From assembly GCA_947568835.1 (NCBI GenBank), contig OX387606.1, positions 21,305,225-21,369,224 on the forward strand: 64,000 bases of DNA. Reading direction: 5' to 3'. How positions within the stretch are numbered: the first letter of the stretch is position 1; every line of letters starts with the position of its first letter. A model generated the notes under the pieces. That model searched no databases, was not told where the DNA came from, and worked only from the letters and a program-made list of their open reading frames with translations. Both the position numbers and the translations under genes were made by a program. Positions 1-12,642 of this stretch are shown piece by piece. The stretch is from Protonemura montana. Lineage: Eukaryota > Arthropoda > Insecta > Plecoptera > Nemouridae.

Positions 1-260
1 ATTCTGAAGGTCGGTGGAGGTGCCCTGTTGCGACAGCTCGCGATCAACTTTTCTTTATCGACCAATTTTTATTTTTATTAATATATTTTTTTATTCATCT
101 AAATCCATATGTTACAAGTAAACGGTGCCCCACAAAGCTTAAAGAAACTTGTCCGCAGGGCACCTGAACAAACAAAATAAGATAATTTTCTATCATTGTG
201 AAGCAAGCCTGTTTGTGATTGTGAAAATCACTTAACCATATAGATACTATTATTATTATT
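1..260. other. AT-rich non-coding sequence
   Basis: No gene, structured RNA or repeat unit was recognised here. The stretch is AT-rich and runs directly into the first family A repeat copy. Confidence 0.5.
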
Positions 261-595
261 TGTGGTGTTTAACGACGCACTGTTTTGACAACTGGCCCTG
301 CGGCACTGGTCTAATGGCGTCGGTGAATGAGTGGATGATGATGAGGATGATGATGAACCTAACCTAGCCTAGAAGGGAGGAGGGGAAACCCGGTGCCGGC
401 ACGTAGCCTACTCCTGTCGAAGAGCACCAAGGGGACCACCGGCTTAGCGTCCCTTCCGAAGGACGGTACAACTCGAACAGCAGGATTCCTCCACAAATCC
501 ATGCTGTCGAGAGGTTGATAAGCAAGGTGAATGAAGTTGCTGTACTAACTTTCATCCCTCCAACCTCTCTCCCGAACAGAACTGGTCATGTGCAT
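261..595 (+). mobile_element. Dispersed repeat family A, copy 1 (3'-truncated)
   Basis: This block recurs at least six more times in the window. It starts at the shared motif TGGTGTTTAACGACGCACTG, passes through a short GAT/GATGA-rich stretch, then a GC-rich core (GGTGCCGGCACGTAGCCTAC), and reaches the shared motif CCCGAACAGAACTGGTCATG. Longer copies (38645-39053, 58375-58775, 59165-59768) continue for about 130 bp more, so this one is truncated. A 63-codon frame open on the minus strand follows from the repeat sequence and is not a supported gene. I see no reverse transcriptase or transposase, so the element is non-autonomous. Whether it is a SINE, MITE or Helitron fragment cannot be decided from these copies. 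Confidence 0.75.
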
Positions 596-3070
596 AAAGA
601 TACATAACTATTTTACATCATTCTATTATAATACATTGCCAAAATAATATAATACAATTTCACAATCTATTTTACCTTAATTATTCAATTTAAAGTTGTT
701 AAGGGTCCAATTGTTAAGTTCTTCTGCTATCATAGCATATGAAGTGATTTTTTTTTAAAGTTTTGACGGTAAAAAGTTAAATAAAATTGTGTCAAATAGC
801 GTCTCTGCTGGTTTCCATACAAATGTATAACATCAGTTGGCATTACTAATCTATCGCTATTCCTATAGTCTCGTGTTTAGCACTATATTTTATTTTATGT
901 TCATTTTCAAAATAGTCGGCGAGTTAAAGTGTAATTGCTGAGTATTCATAAATGAGAATTCATTCTTGTCATTGATGAAAAGATTTTATTATATTTGAAC
1001 ATTGATCTAAAATTTTTTGATTTTATTTAAATATGTCAGAGAAGTACGACCCCAAGAAAGAAGGCCGTATCTAACGTGAGATTCAATTAGAGCAAAATAA
1101 ACTGTTGTAATGGTATTGACGTTGACGTAATTTTTTAAAAGTCGAATGCTAAAAAGCGAATAACGTATTTTACCACACGGCTGTCAGTTAAAAGTCCAAG
1201 ATATGTGTGTGAAAATGTATTTTCAATGTTGATATCTGCAGTTACATATTGATATAGGTACTGAAGGCAGGGCGGTCGAATTCAAATGGAGACATAAAAA
1301 AGTTATGATAAATAATAGAAGCTATTCGTTTTTCAAATTTGAATGGTGATTGTATTGTCACCACTTTAGTTTTTTTTACAATCAATAGAAAGAAATAATA
1401 ACAATAATAATAATAGTGGTGTAGTTGGATAGAATATCATATAATGGTAGAAATAAAAGTGACAATAATGGTTAAAAAATAGTAAAATACTTCATCAAGG
1501 GTGAAATTAGCAGTGACATTTTCCCCGATGGCAAAACTATTGTTAGCTATAAAGAATTTGCGAGTCAAATAATCACATTTCTTGCATCCTCATTTCTTCA
1601 AATTTCAAATTCAGCACCTCCATTAATAATAAATGGAAACAAACTTCACACAAGCCTTAAAAGCAAAATGTTGGTTAGTAAGATGTACCTTACACTTCTT
1701 CGGTGTAAATGTTTTCGAATGTATGAAACTCAATGATATGTCCCCTGGAGCCCCCTAGCGTTTGCCCTTACAGAGCAGCGGAGGACTTCGGCGGACACGG
1801 TGTGGACAACGACCTCGACGACGACGCCGAGAATGCTGCCTTGGCGTTGGTACGCCTCCAATTTCAATCCACATCGGCGTCGTCAACGCCTGGGGGGAGG
1901 CTGGAAATAATTCAAGCGACGATTAAAAAACACTCCTAATTGTCTCATATGTCTCACATTGGTCAAAATTCAGTGCGTATCTGACTATTGCACGAAAGAG
2001 AAATTATGACCAGTGAAAGAGCAAGACTATTATATTATTGACAACACTACAACTGTCTCAAAAATTGATGCTCAAACGCGGACTCGAACCCCGATCCTAG
2101 CAAGACTATTACATTAAAAATATTTCTCAAATCGTTGGAATGGAAATTGAAAAAAAAAAAATGTCCAGAGAATAGAAGTTGAAAATTGTGTGCTCTTCGA
2201 GTAGAGCAAACCGCAAGTCTCCACGGAAAGTTAAAAACGTTATTTTCAAGTGCCGTTTTGTTTCAATAATGTTGACTCCTAACAATCGATAGAGTGCGGT
2301 AATGGAAAGAAATAAAATCCCCGAAATGATCAGATTAACTTTTCCCCTTCCCCCCAATTCTTAGGTCCAGTAACTAGTCACCCAACACATTTCCCCCCAG
2401 ACTAAACTTTTAAAACGTACCTCCACCACGGTGAGTCACAATGATCACCTTTCCAAATCACGCCATTCACAATCACACCTCGCTACCAGCAGCACACAGA
2501 CGCGGAGAGCGAGCAAAAAAAAACGTCATTACATTTCTTTTCTTCCCCAAACTTTCCCTCAGTAATGCGACGTCGGAAAAGAACTTTGCCGACTCAACAA
2601 AATGTTTGAAAAACTTATCAGTTTATCAACAGGGAAAGATTGTTCATTTCAGCTCGCGAGCAGGAATATGAATTCTTTCCCTGATCCGTTTTGAAGTGAA
2701 GCGAATTTCGCCAGAAGTTGGTGTAAGTGTGCCGTTTGTCTTCGAGGACTTCCCCGCCTCTCCCACGCCACCCCTTCGTCACATAAGTCGCATCGAGAGA
2801 AGAACTTTCAATTCCTCATGTTAAAGAAAAAATTGAATTACTAAGCGCCATGCGCAGAGCCGGCGCGCCGACAAATCACGACGCTCTGCCACGTCGACTC
2901 ACTTCCACTTCGACTCTCTGCCAAGGCGAGTAATCCGAGAGTCTTTCAGTCTGCTTTGAGATCTCGTTTCAAAGTCGCACGATATTTCGGCGAACACCTG
3001 AACGCGAGCACCAATCTGAACTGGAAAGTCGACGCCTTTTTATTGTGTGAAGATGACAGATTGGCTGGAT
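596..3070. other. Gene-poor AT-rich region
   Basis: About 2.5 kb without a supported gene. It contains A/T homopolymers, a short AAT microsatellite near 1396-1415 and an isolated pol III B-box-like site near 2080-2090 (listed separately). A 68-codon frame at 1733-1939 starts at an ATG but is low-complexity (Asp- and Ala-rich) and matches nothing I recognise. The block 2870-3010 is richer in CpG than its surroundings. I assign no function to it. Confidence 0.5.
2065..2100 (-). other. tRNA-like B-box fragment (possible SINE remnant)
   Basis: On the minus strand the sequence GGGGTTCGAGTCCGCG contains a perfect match to the pol III B-box consensus GGTTCGANTCC. The flanking bases give a T-stem with four of five pairs. 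No A-box or acceptor stem could be placed upstream, so this is not a tRNA gene. A degenerate tRNA-derived SINE head is the simplest reading, but chance occurrence is possible. Confidence 0.25.
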
Positions 3071-3758
3071 TGTGTTCACAGGCTTAGTCAGAGTCACAGC
3101 GCTAATGTTTAACGTCCTGGGATTGGGTTTACAGGTTTAGTCAGAGTCACCGCGCTAATGTTAAATGTCGTGCCATTGGGTTCACAGGTTTAGTCAGAGT
3201 CACAGCGCAATGTTACACGTCCTGTTATTGGGTTCACAGGCTTGGTCAGAGTCACAGCGCTAGTGTTAAACGTCCTGGCATTGGGTTCACAGGTTTAGTC
3301 AGAGTCACAGCGCAATGTTACACGTCCTGTTATTGGGTTCACAGGCTTGGTCAGAGTCACAGCGCTAGTGTTAAACGTCCTGCCATTGGGTTTACAGGTT
3401 TAGTCAGAGTCACAGCGCTAGTGTTAAACGCCCTGCCATTGGGTTCACAGGCTTGGTCAGAGTCACAGCGATAATGTTGAACGTCCTGCCATTGGGTTCA
3501 CAGGCTTGGTCAGAGTCACAGCGCTAATGTTAAACGTCCTGTCATTGGTTTTACAGGGTTAGTCAGAGTCACAGCGCTAATGTTCTGTCATTGGTTTTAC
3601 AGGCTTAGACAGAGTCACAGCGATAATTTTAAATGTCGTGCCATTGGGTTTACAGGTTTAGTCAGAGTCACAGCCCTAATGTTAAAGGTCCTGCCATTGG
3701 GTGTACTGGTTAAGTCAGAGTCCGAACGCTAACGTTAAACGTTCTGCTATTGGGTTCA
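3071..3758 (+). repeat. 53-bp tandem array built from family B termini (13 units)
   Basis: The core GTCAGAGTCACAGCGCTAAT recurs at 3087, 3140, 3193, 3245, 3298, 3350, 3403, 3456, 3509, 3562, 3608, 3661 and 3714. Spacing is 52-53 bp, with one shortened unit of 46 bp. Each unit also carries an ATTGGGTTTACAGG-like segment. The same core and flank form the ends of the family B MITE-like elements elsewhere in the window (for example 28995-29028 inverted, and 23411-23455). The array is therefore a tandem expansion of that element's terminus. Units differ by point changes (CTTAG, TTTAG, CTTGG), so it is not brand new. Confidence 0.9.
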
Positions 3759-5346
3759 TTTGCCCAGATCTAGACATTGAACCTACACATCTAGGAAAAA
3801 TCCCAGTAAATACCATTACGGACGGGACTCTTCAGAGGAAAACAAGCAACACGAAATCATTTCGGGAAATAAGTATCTTATCTCATTCAACGTGCATAAA
3901 TCAGGGGAACCTTTTTCCATCTTCACTGCAAAAAAATGCACGAAACCATCAAACCCGAATCGCTTCCAATAATCCACCAATCGTGAGTTTCGTCCACAGG
4001 CAAAGATTTCACTCTGGCCCAAAGACATCCTCGTTTTACTTTCGACTGTCTGATTCATGACGTCATCTCATAGGATCACGGCCACGAAGACATCGCGGTC
4101 CCAGTCACCGTAACGGAAAGTTGAACAAAATGAAGGGTGAAAAAAATCCGACCACACTGAACGATCGCCATAAATCGCGTCGCTCGAATTGATGATTCCT
4201 GATACCGCAGAACGACCAATATGTCCTCCCCATCCCACTGAAATCATGCATGCAATTCGGGAAGTGCGAGTGCAGTGCCAAGGCCCGCCGTCGGATGGCA
4301 GCAGTCGTCACTTTTCGGGCGTCCTTGCGGACCGGTCGCAGCCCATTGGATTCTCGGCGGGCGCGAAAACTCTGGTCCGAAGGAGACGACGGAAATAATT
4401 TCCGTTTGTCAGCGGGTTTAGCCATTGTGCCCCTGCTTGCTCATTCGTGCCATGCACGGCGCCAATGTCCACGGAGGGTGCAGGGGGAGAGGGGGTTGGG
4501 GAGGCAGCATCCGGTCAAGAGATTAACCGGAAGGTCCAACGTGACCGAGATCGCGTAGTCGCCGATGTATAATTATCGAGCCGGGTAGCAATTAGGAAAA
4601 AGGCTGCCAGTAGGTAAAATGCAGCGGGAGGAATTAGTTGTAACTCTAGCCGACGTGGTTCTAGAGGGTTGGCAGCAGCGCGTTCATTATGCTCGTTGTG
4701 TTGGCTGTATCGTGTTGCCAACTAAGAGATGATTTGACCGCTAGGAGATCATGCAGACTCGGGACAGGGACGTAATCATTGTAATGGTGCGAGGTACAGC
4801 CACCCCGGATGAGTGATGGCGTTCCGTCATCGACGTCATTAACGAAACAACAGCTTCTTTGTTTCCTTGGCGTGAAAAAAACAACATTCCGTGGTCTCTG
4901 TTTTCAGGGATAATTAATATTTTTTATTCGGTTTCATCACGTCGTAACAATTCAGATGTTTCCTTGCAGAAAAAAAACCATTCGCCCCGTAGCGAACATG
5001 TCAGCAATTCCACGGCCCAGTGGCATCTACTCGTCCCTATTTCGAACTGAACCCGCGCACATTTCCATAATTTCTTCCGCACTGGTCCAATTAGAATCAG
5101 AAAAAAGGGTTCCTGAACAAGAGAGAGAAAGAATACATTAAATTGCTTAGACTTAACAACATTATCCCGCACGGCCGCAGGCACTAAGAACTTTGTCGAG
5201 GTTAACAACGCAAGTGTGGTCGCAAATAAAAAATAATTCCAGCTCGGTTACCTTGACTAGGGGCCAGAGGGTGCCCCTAGCGGCGAAAGACTGCAACCAG
5301 TAGCGCCATCAATTATGCAACACGCAGAGAGACAACTGCAATAACG
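3759..5346. other. Non-coding region
   Basis: About 1.6 kb without a supported gene. Several frames of 60-120 codons are open on both strands between 3700 and 4560, but they overlap one another, show no domain and no consistent start, and read like chance frames in moderately GC-rich DNA. Confidence 0.5.
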
Positions 5347-5367
5347 CCCCCCCCCCCCCCCCCCCCC
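5347..5367 (+). repeat. Poly-C tract (21 C)
   Basis: Uninterrupted run of 21 C, followed by TT and five more C. It is one of about fourteen long G or C homopolymers in the window. On the minus strand it is a G-tract able to form G-quadruplex structure. Confidence 0.95.
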
Positions 5368-8300
5368 TTCCCCCCAGCACCAACCGTGCTAATCGGTGAC
5401 TTACGAGCGCCCACACCGGCTTTTGTTGCAGAGTAATTGCCAGGAGGCTGTGGACATACCTGCCGTGAAACGTATTGCTTGCAGAGCGCCATGTCTGCAA
5501 TTAATATGGTCGACCGATGGTATGGCGTTGTGGCGCTAGGGGTGCAGTCAAGGGGTGGGAATGGGATCCAGAATTAGACGTGTAGGTGACTAAGCCTGAG
5601 TGTAGGGTTGTAATTACATTGAGAGCATCTTTGTACTAGGTGGAAATTAGTAATTTGTTTGTCGTTCAGGGATTGGGCGAACATAAGTACGGCCATGAGC
5701 GGCCGATTTGTACAACGTGGTTTCGGTGGGACCTAAACTGGGTCAGTAATTTGGTAACACATCGAGTTTAAAGGTTTAAGTAAGAGGACCACCTATTGAG
5801 CATTCAATCGACATGTTTTTGGTGCCTGTATGACCGTGGAGACCCTTTCCACGGCGGGTTCAAATGATCGGTCGAAATTAGCTGCAGAGTAGCGACCAGC
5901 AGTTGGGGGAAATATCAACTCTCAAACTAGAAGAATATAGTTTTTAACACATAGCTTCTATTAAAATGCACTGTCTAATGATAAATAAATACGCAACGGT
6001 CATAACTGGAAATATTTTCTTTGAACTTGAAGAGTGGTTTTAAAATTTAAACGGAGATTAGCACTAGGACAAAATATTGACAGCTACATAACAATTTTAT
6101 TTGATGAGACAGAACAGTGCCATCTGGATTAATTACGACATTAAGATGATTCTTTTTTTTGTATTTGTGTAATTATCACCTTTTAAAACGTTTCAAAATG
6201 TCACAGAATCAATAAAAATGTATATTTGGTCTTTCAGCGATTTAAAATCAAGTTTAGCATTGGAGGCATAAAACGCAGTCAACAAGTTTTCCCTTCCCAG
6301 GCTCATGATTCTGGCGTTTTACCTCCTGGAACTCTGCAATCAATTTCATCCCCACTCTATTTAGAATGACATTATTTTGGGTGGAGGTGCCGGGTTTTCC
6401 TACATGCCTCCAAATCACCCACTTCGCCCAGCAACCATGCCTGCCAATCGACATCGACTCTGACGGGCAATATCAGAGTCGATGCAACATGCAAATGAAA
6501 TGCCACCGATTTAATCACGTCTGTCCAATAAAATTGTCAACGATTGTGGAAATCAGCGACTCTGCCGATTGTGATCCGCTACGTCGTGCTGGTTGCCTCG
6601 CCCAGCGTTCTGATTTTGAACGTGCTCGATGCCACTTTTTTTGGGCGAGTAAAAAACATGTAATTCTTGTCGAATGTACGGATCACAGTTCAAAGGTCAA
6701 CGTTGCAACGGGCTTCATGACTTCGGGCGATCGGTTTAATTAATTTCATTCGGTTAGATGAAGCGATACCAGTCAGTTGCCTTTTTATCAATATCAATGC
6801 AATGAATTCGCTCGAAATGGGTCCAATGCTGCGTTGGAATGATTCCAGTCAACTGATTTGAGGGCATAGCGTCCTACAAAAAATAGGAGAAGGTATATGT
6901 TAAATTGTCTTAAATTATTGTGGTTTGTATGATTCGTCCAAGCTGAGAATAGTTCAAGCCGATTTTTGACTTTTTGCCCTGATCTCGCAGAAATGGGAAA
7001 AACCCTCAGAAAATAAATGCGTTATAGCTGGTACAATCATGACTTAAGTCAGATACAATGCGTGTGATTCGAAAGCTGGAATATTTGTCTCTTTATTTTG
7101 TGGATACATTTATGAATTATTTCAATTTTATTGAGTCAATGCGTCGGATTATTATTATTATTATTATTTTTTTTTTTAGCAAATTCTAAGTTTACGAACA
7201 AGGTGTTAAAAAAATACACTGTCAAAATATTACACTGTCAAAATATTTGACAATAATTACGATTTTTTTTTAAATAGCTAACATGTCTCGTGATGGATAC
7301 ACTTAAAAGAAAGACGATGATTTGAAAGCCTACCCAAGCGGTAGGTAGCCGTTCTAAAACACATGCATGCGAAGCCCAGTCAGTGTCCACCCACACCACA
7401 CATAAACGTTGACACAAACGTTGACAATTACAACGTAGGTTTCAACTCGACAAAATAGAACACACTTTTTGGATGGCTTACAAATTTAAATGTAGTTTTA
7501 AGTTGCAAAAAAGTCAATTTACTTCACACCTAATTCGATGTTTGGCAATGAACAAACTGTGTGGGACCACACATGCAACAAAAGGACATCTTGATTTGAA
7601 TACGCGTCTTGTTTGGGGTTAGTGACCAAAAGGTACTTCGGCAAAGCGAAATTAAACCATAAACTCAATGACAAAGAGTGTTCATATTATGTATATAATT
7701 ATTTCACATTTAATTTCAAGTAATACCTACCTACTTTCAACGCAAAAGTATAAATTGCTCTAAGTCCATCTTTAATCTGTCTTTATACTTTCCGAACATT
7801 TATGAGATTTCTGCGATATTTTCTGCAATATTACCATTGTCTAGATGCGAATGGCAGTTTCACGTTGCCCATTCGATGGCAATGAACGTTTCACACAAAC
7901 TGGAAAGCGATTACAACCGATGCACGGGCAGCGAAATGATTCCAACCATTATTGTGTTCAAACCAGCACAGAGTGGCCCGATAATTTATATGCTCCATAA
8001 TTAAATATTCCTTTGTAAGCACTGTTTTAATTTCGCCGCACAGCATCATATGCCAGCGGCGACAACGCCGATAGCATTTGGTAATTACAGAATGATGTAC
8101 GCTCATTGGCGCAATGGGAAACGCGTTATCAGCGCAGACTTATCATTCGGCAATCACATAGCGGCTTTATTGGAAAAGTGGCAAATGGTCTATTTATGTT
8201 TGCCACGGTCAAAGCTTTAATAACAGTATGCGGTAGGTATGCCCTTGATTCATAACGCCGAATATTCAGCAATAACCATCATCGAGTTATTTCATTTCTC

Positions 8301-11127
8301 GAATGTAGTTGTAATTACCCGACAATATGTTTTCACTATAATGTCATCAACGATATTTTTCAACCATTTTTTTTTTTACATTTTTTCCGTCGTGCCATTT
8401 AGCAGGTCAAATGGCAACACATGAAAACACGACAGCGCGAGAGGAAAAAAATCATCTCGTGCTGCGAAATTTTTGATAAGACGTGAAAGCCAGGCACTTG
8501 CCGACGAAAACGGCATCAAAACGAAAGAGATGTGCCATATTATTTTAAATAAACATGTGCAGGATTGCTTGCATTCTTCCACTTCCTGTGCTCGTGCATC
8601 ATTTCGTAGATCGCAGCGCCACGGGTTCATTTCCCGAGAGAGATTCCATGCAAGCATCATCCTCCTCCTCGGCTGCCGCTTTTCGAGTGCATCTATCCCA
8701 TCCGAAGCCACTTACCTATGCATTAAAGCAAAGAGCCAGGTATTCCACTGCTGCAAATGAACGGCACCAGACGACGTGCTGAAAGAATTCAACCAACTAA
8801 ACTAGGATATTCTTGTGCAAGAAGAAGTAGCTCACAGAAGAAGCAAGCTTCATTTCTGACGTCTCAAGCTTTTTGTTTTTTTCTAGAAGTGAAAACAACG
8901 GCCACTTATGATCGCACGTCCTGAAAGGCGCACCATCAAAGTCACCCACTAGGCCGTGTGTGAGGAGTTACTTTCTATTTTTATCTACTTTTCGATGAAT
9001 TTAAATGCTGACGACAGAATTATGAAATAACGGTCGTCATTTTCCAACTAGTACGGTCGGATGCGCGTGACTATGTACGAGTTCGCGCTCCATTCTCCAC
9101 GCGTAGCTAGCTTAGGGTCTTGCCAGTGTATTAATGGCCGACGCCAGGCGTTTTGTGTCGCCCGACTCTTCATGCTCCTGAATAATGCAGGGAATAAATA
9201 ATTGTCCAACTCTCTGTGTTCAAAACTGAGCAAGGAATGTTAAGTACAAAATAGCGGCGACTTGGAACAACGGCTTGGCCCTGCTCGTGGAGCTGAGCAA
9301 ACAGAACTATGTGTGTAACTACAAAATAAACGCAGCAAGCAATATGCAGTTAGAGCGAGGCGAAAACATTCTGCCGGCTCCATGGCGCGGCAGAACGTGT
9401 GGAAAATGGCGCAAGAGTTTTCTGTTTAACGCGTTGTTAACTTGGTGGAAATCTTGCTCTATTCGGTATCAGTTTCTCGAAACGTCGAGTCGGTTTAGCG
9501 GCCAACTCGGGAGATTTTTGATCGTATTGATTCACTTCTTATGCAATGTTCATTGTTATCCCAACCATTCTGTGCTCTACGATTTTTCACCAATTTTCAC
9601 TTCGCAATGTTGTTTGAACTTTATTTTTACACCGTGAAATATTGTTTAATCTGACTTTTGTAAACAACAGTTATCATTTGTTACGAACCAAGTCGGACAC
9701 GCGCTGTTTTTTGCCTATACAGAACAGGGGGGAAATTCCCGCGATTTCTTCAACTTGTTACCATTCGGTAGGTCGTCGGAATCTCAATAAAAAATTTAGT
9801 AAAACTTCTGAATTAAAAGACCCTTAACGAAGTCCCTGCCATTGGAAAAATATAAAAGTAACTTTCGCATGCTATTCCAGCTGTGCCGACCTTGAACACC
9901 CGATCCGCCAATTGGCCGCTTTGCCGACGTCGTCCTCCATCAACCATCAGCACGCAACCCAGGACTCCGTTCACGCGACTCCCCGTCGGTGTCGGAGTGC
10001 GGCCTCCCCTTCGATGATTACAGGCTACCGTAGCACGCCGGCACAGTCTGTAATTTGCCCTCTCACCTGATATTTGGACAAACACCTGTCGATGAAATCT
10101 GCATGCCTTTTCATTAGCGCGTTTGTGTCAATAGACGGGGGCCTTTGAAGACACGGTTTCATGCCAGGCGGGGTGGAAACAATGTTGACATTTGAGAATG
10201 TGTACTGGATCTACGGAAATAAAACGTAAACGCATCGAACTGTTTGAATTTCAGAGCGTGCTCAGAAAGGGAGTAGTAGTCGATAATTTCCAACATCAAT
10301 AACTTGATATCTTCCTGTTGGCTCAGTTATAACTGTTACTAACAACTAAAATGACTAGCTTACGTTACAGTCGACTGGATTTCCTTTCCATATTAATATT
10401 TAACGGTTTCCAAACGATTTACCGCCAGTAAAATGCGTCCTTCACGCGTGCGATTCACGTATAGGCTGACGCACTCGTTCTTAAAATAAAGCAATTACTT
10501 TGCAATTAATGCTCTGTATGCACCATAGCCGAAGGTACATGTTCGCCACACGTTCATCCTGTTTCCAACTAATTACTTCAGCTGCTTGCGCCAATAAGGT
10601 GGCAGCCCAAGACAACGACTTGGCTGACATATTCTAAACAGAGCGCGTTCTCAATTCGCACGGCCAGCAAGACTTTATTATTATGCGTCGCGTCTAAAAT
10701 CCAGGCGGTTCATTCTTTGAGTCGCCATTTGTTCGTACCCGCGGAACGTCAAGAGCGTATCCGTGCGATTAATGCAATTGTTTGTTTCTTTGCACGGCGC
10801 TCGTGAGCGTGAAACCAGCTGAACAATGTGCAGCTAAGGCTGACGTTTGAAAAATTGTATGCAAGTTTTAATGTTTGTAAGCAAGATTCTCGCTTGGAAT
10901 GAGGCGACCTAATTTCAACAGTTATTCCTCGCGTACCCAAAGTTATAGTCTAGCAAACTAGAAATGGAACTGTTTTACGGAATCGAACTAGATATCTATG
11001 AAACTGCGGTAAATTAATTTGCTCTCTCTCTCGCTCTTGCGCGTGCGTGCTGAATTGTGGCCGGCCGAGGCCATGTATGTTGCCCTTTGACACTGGCTTG
11101 GACCCTGCCCAAAACCACACACACGAT
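5368..11127. other. Gene-poor region
   Basis: About 5.8 kb with no supported gene. A 125-codon ATG-initiated frame at 6366-6743 and a 111-codon minus frame at 8376-8711 exist but carry no recognisable domain. The segments 6250-6740 and 7880-8200 have mixed base composition with AT-rich homeodomain-like cores and one octamer (ATGCAAAT near 6489). They could be regulatory, but there is no direct support. A degenerate repeat shared with 14983-15120 lies at 6030-6125. Confidence 0.45.

Positions 11128-11166
<39 letters not shown>
11128..11166 (+). repeat. Poly-G tract (39 G)
   Basis: An uninterrupted run of 39 G, the longest G homopolymer in the window. It keeps poly-Gly, poly-Pro and similar frames open in several phases, which explains the overlapping proline- or glycine-rich frames around it. 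None of these is a credible protein. Confidence 0.95.
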
Positions 11167-11167
<1 letters not shown>

Positions 11168-11638
11168 CGAGGGGTACAAGTAATGCCGGTTACGTTTCGT
11201 CGGTCCGCAATGTTTCCAGCTTTCCTGTTTGCCTCTTCCACGACCGGAGCACATCAATCGAATTTAAATAGTTCGGAGAAAGGGTACTATGTCACAGCTA
11301 CTACGGTATTTTTAATCAAAAAGCATTGGGTTTGCCTGCACTTAAATGTTGTAAGCTTTGAAAATCGACCGGTTACCAAAAACTTCAGTTGTCATCCCCA
11401 AATCGCAGCTCTTGTTGTCGCATCACAATTGGTGGCTAGAGTAAAGTGTTTAAACATATTTTCAGCTTTTCTGACAATAAGAGGACAAATCTACTCAGAT
11501 TATTCCGCAGGGAAAGACAAAGAAATTATACAAGCCTTTCAATGTAGTGAGTTTTAGATCGAATTGACACAAGAGTTCACCGCACCTGGAATTCATCCAT
11601 CATTCCAATAGTTGAAGAACAACGGTCTAACAGTGTTT
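11167..11638. other. Non-coding spacer between two homopolymer tracts
   Basis: Nothing recognised. A frame running from the G tract to 11557 stays open by chance and shows no domain. Confidence 0.4.
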
Positions 11639-11675
11639 CCCCCCCCCACCCCCCCCCCCCCCCCCCCCCCCCCCC
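11639..11675 (+). repeat. Poly-C tract (9 C, A, 27 C)
   Basis: Nine C, one A and then 27 C. It lies only about 470 bp from the 39-G tract at 11128-11166 and is its complement in sequence, so the two could pair as a long G:C stem in single-stranded DNA or RNA. Confidence 0.95.
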
Positions 11676-12622
11676 AGTTCCAAACAGACGTTCAATCGCT
11701 ACCCAGGACGGAGGTAACCTCGATCCCTATGATCTTTCTCAGCGTCCTGTGGGACCTCTCAGTGGACCGCAATGGATCTTCCAGGCATCACAGACTACCG
11801 GGTTCTAGGGACACCCGGGACCAGCGGCCGAATTAAAGCGGCGCAGTCCGGCAAACTCGGACGCGGTGTTTACTCGCGATTGGCTTGGAAGCACGGAAAG
11901 CAAACAACAATTTGCCGGTAATTGTGAAACAATGTTCCCGTGCGCGCGTTCGGGGACCCGAAATCCGGGGGTAAATAAGGGGAAATCAGTCAAAAACGAA
12001 GGGGCTTCTTTTTAGAACATCGTTTGGGTAGAGTGCCTGCCATATACGGCAAGGTACGTAGGGTATTAAAGGTACTCCAGTCATAACTATGGTCATTAGG
12101 ATGTCATGTTAAAAAACTACAGGTAGCAAGGTCCCAGAAGGGTCTGCTGAAATAAAAGAGATGTGATTAAGGTAACAATCGCTATCTTCAAGTATCAAAT
12201 GGCGCAACAGTAAATAACTGGTAACGCAAATCATTCGCTTAAGGTCAGAAGGAACCTAGCCTACCCGAATTGGTGCAATATAAAGCAAAGTATTATAAAT
12301 CCTGCACACGATTATGCTCGTTACGCATCATAATTTCTGCAACCAACTTTAGTATAAGCGCCGGCGCATCGCTTAAAGTTCGCGTCGCATGAAAAATGGC
12401 GCGCCAAGATGCACAATCGTGCGCACGCGTAATTATAAATTTGCGCCGAGCTTCGCGAGTACTTTACGATGACCATGCATCATTCGGCTGCGTTGACCGC
12501 ACACGCCGCGAGCGCCGCGCAGCGGATTTAGAACGAAGCTCGGCCACCTTTGCTACCGACAAATTGGCTCATTGCAATGCGGCACTTGCGTCCAAAATTG
12601 GCCGCCTACCCCTATCCGGGGT

Positions 12623-12642
12623 GGGGGGGGGGGGGGGGGGGG
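12623..12642 (+). repeat. Poly-G tract (20 G)
   Basis: Uninterrupted run of 20 G next to a CpG-rich patch (12355-12560). Confidence 0.95.

Noticed and set aside
364..555. Short minus frame recurring in family A copies (also at 38620-38850 and 58827-59300)
   Set aside because: It recurs only because the repeat recurs; its length and ends vary between copies and no start is conserved.
11057..11557. 166-codon frame with a poly-Gly run
   Set aside because: Driven by the 39-G tract; the reverse strand gives equally long proline-rich frames. No domain.
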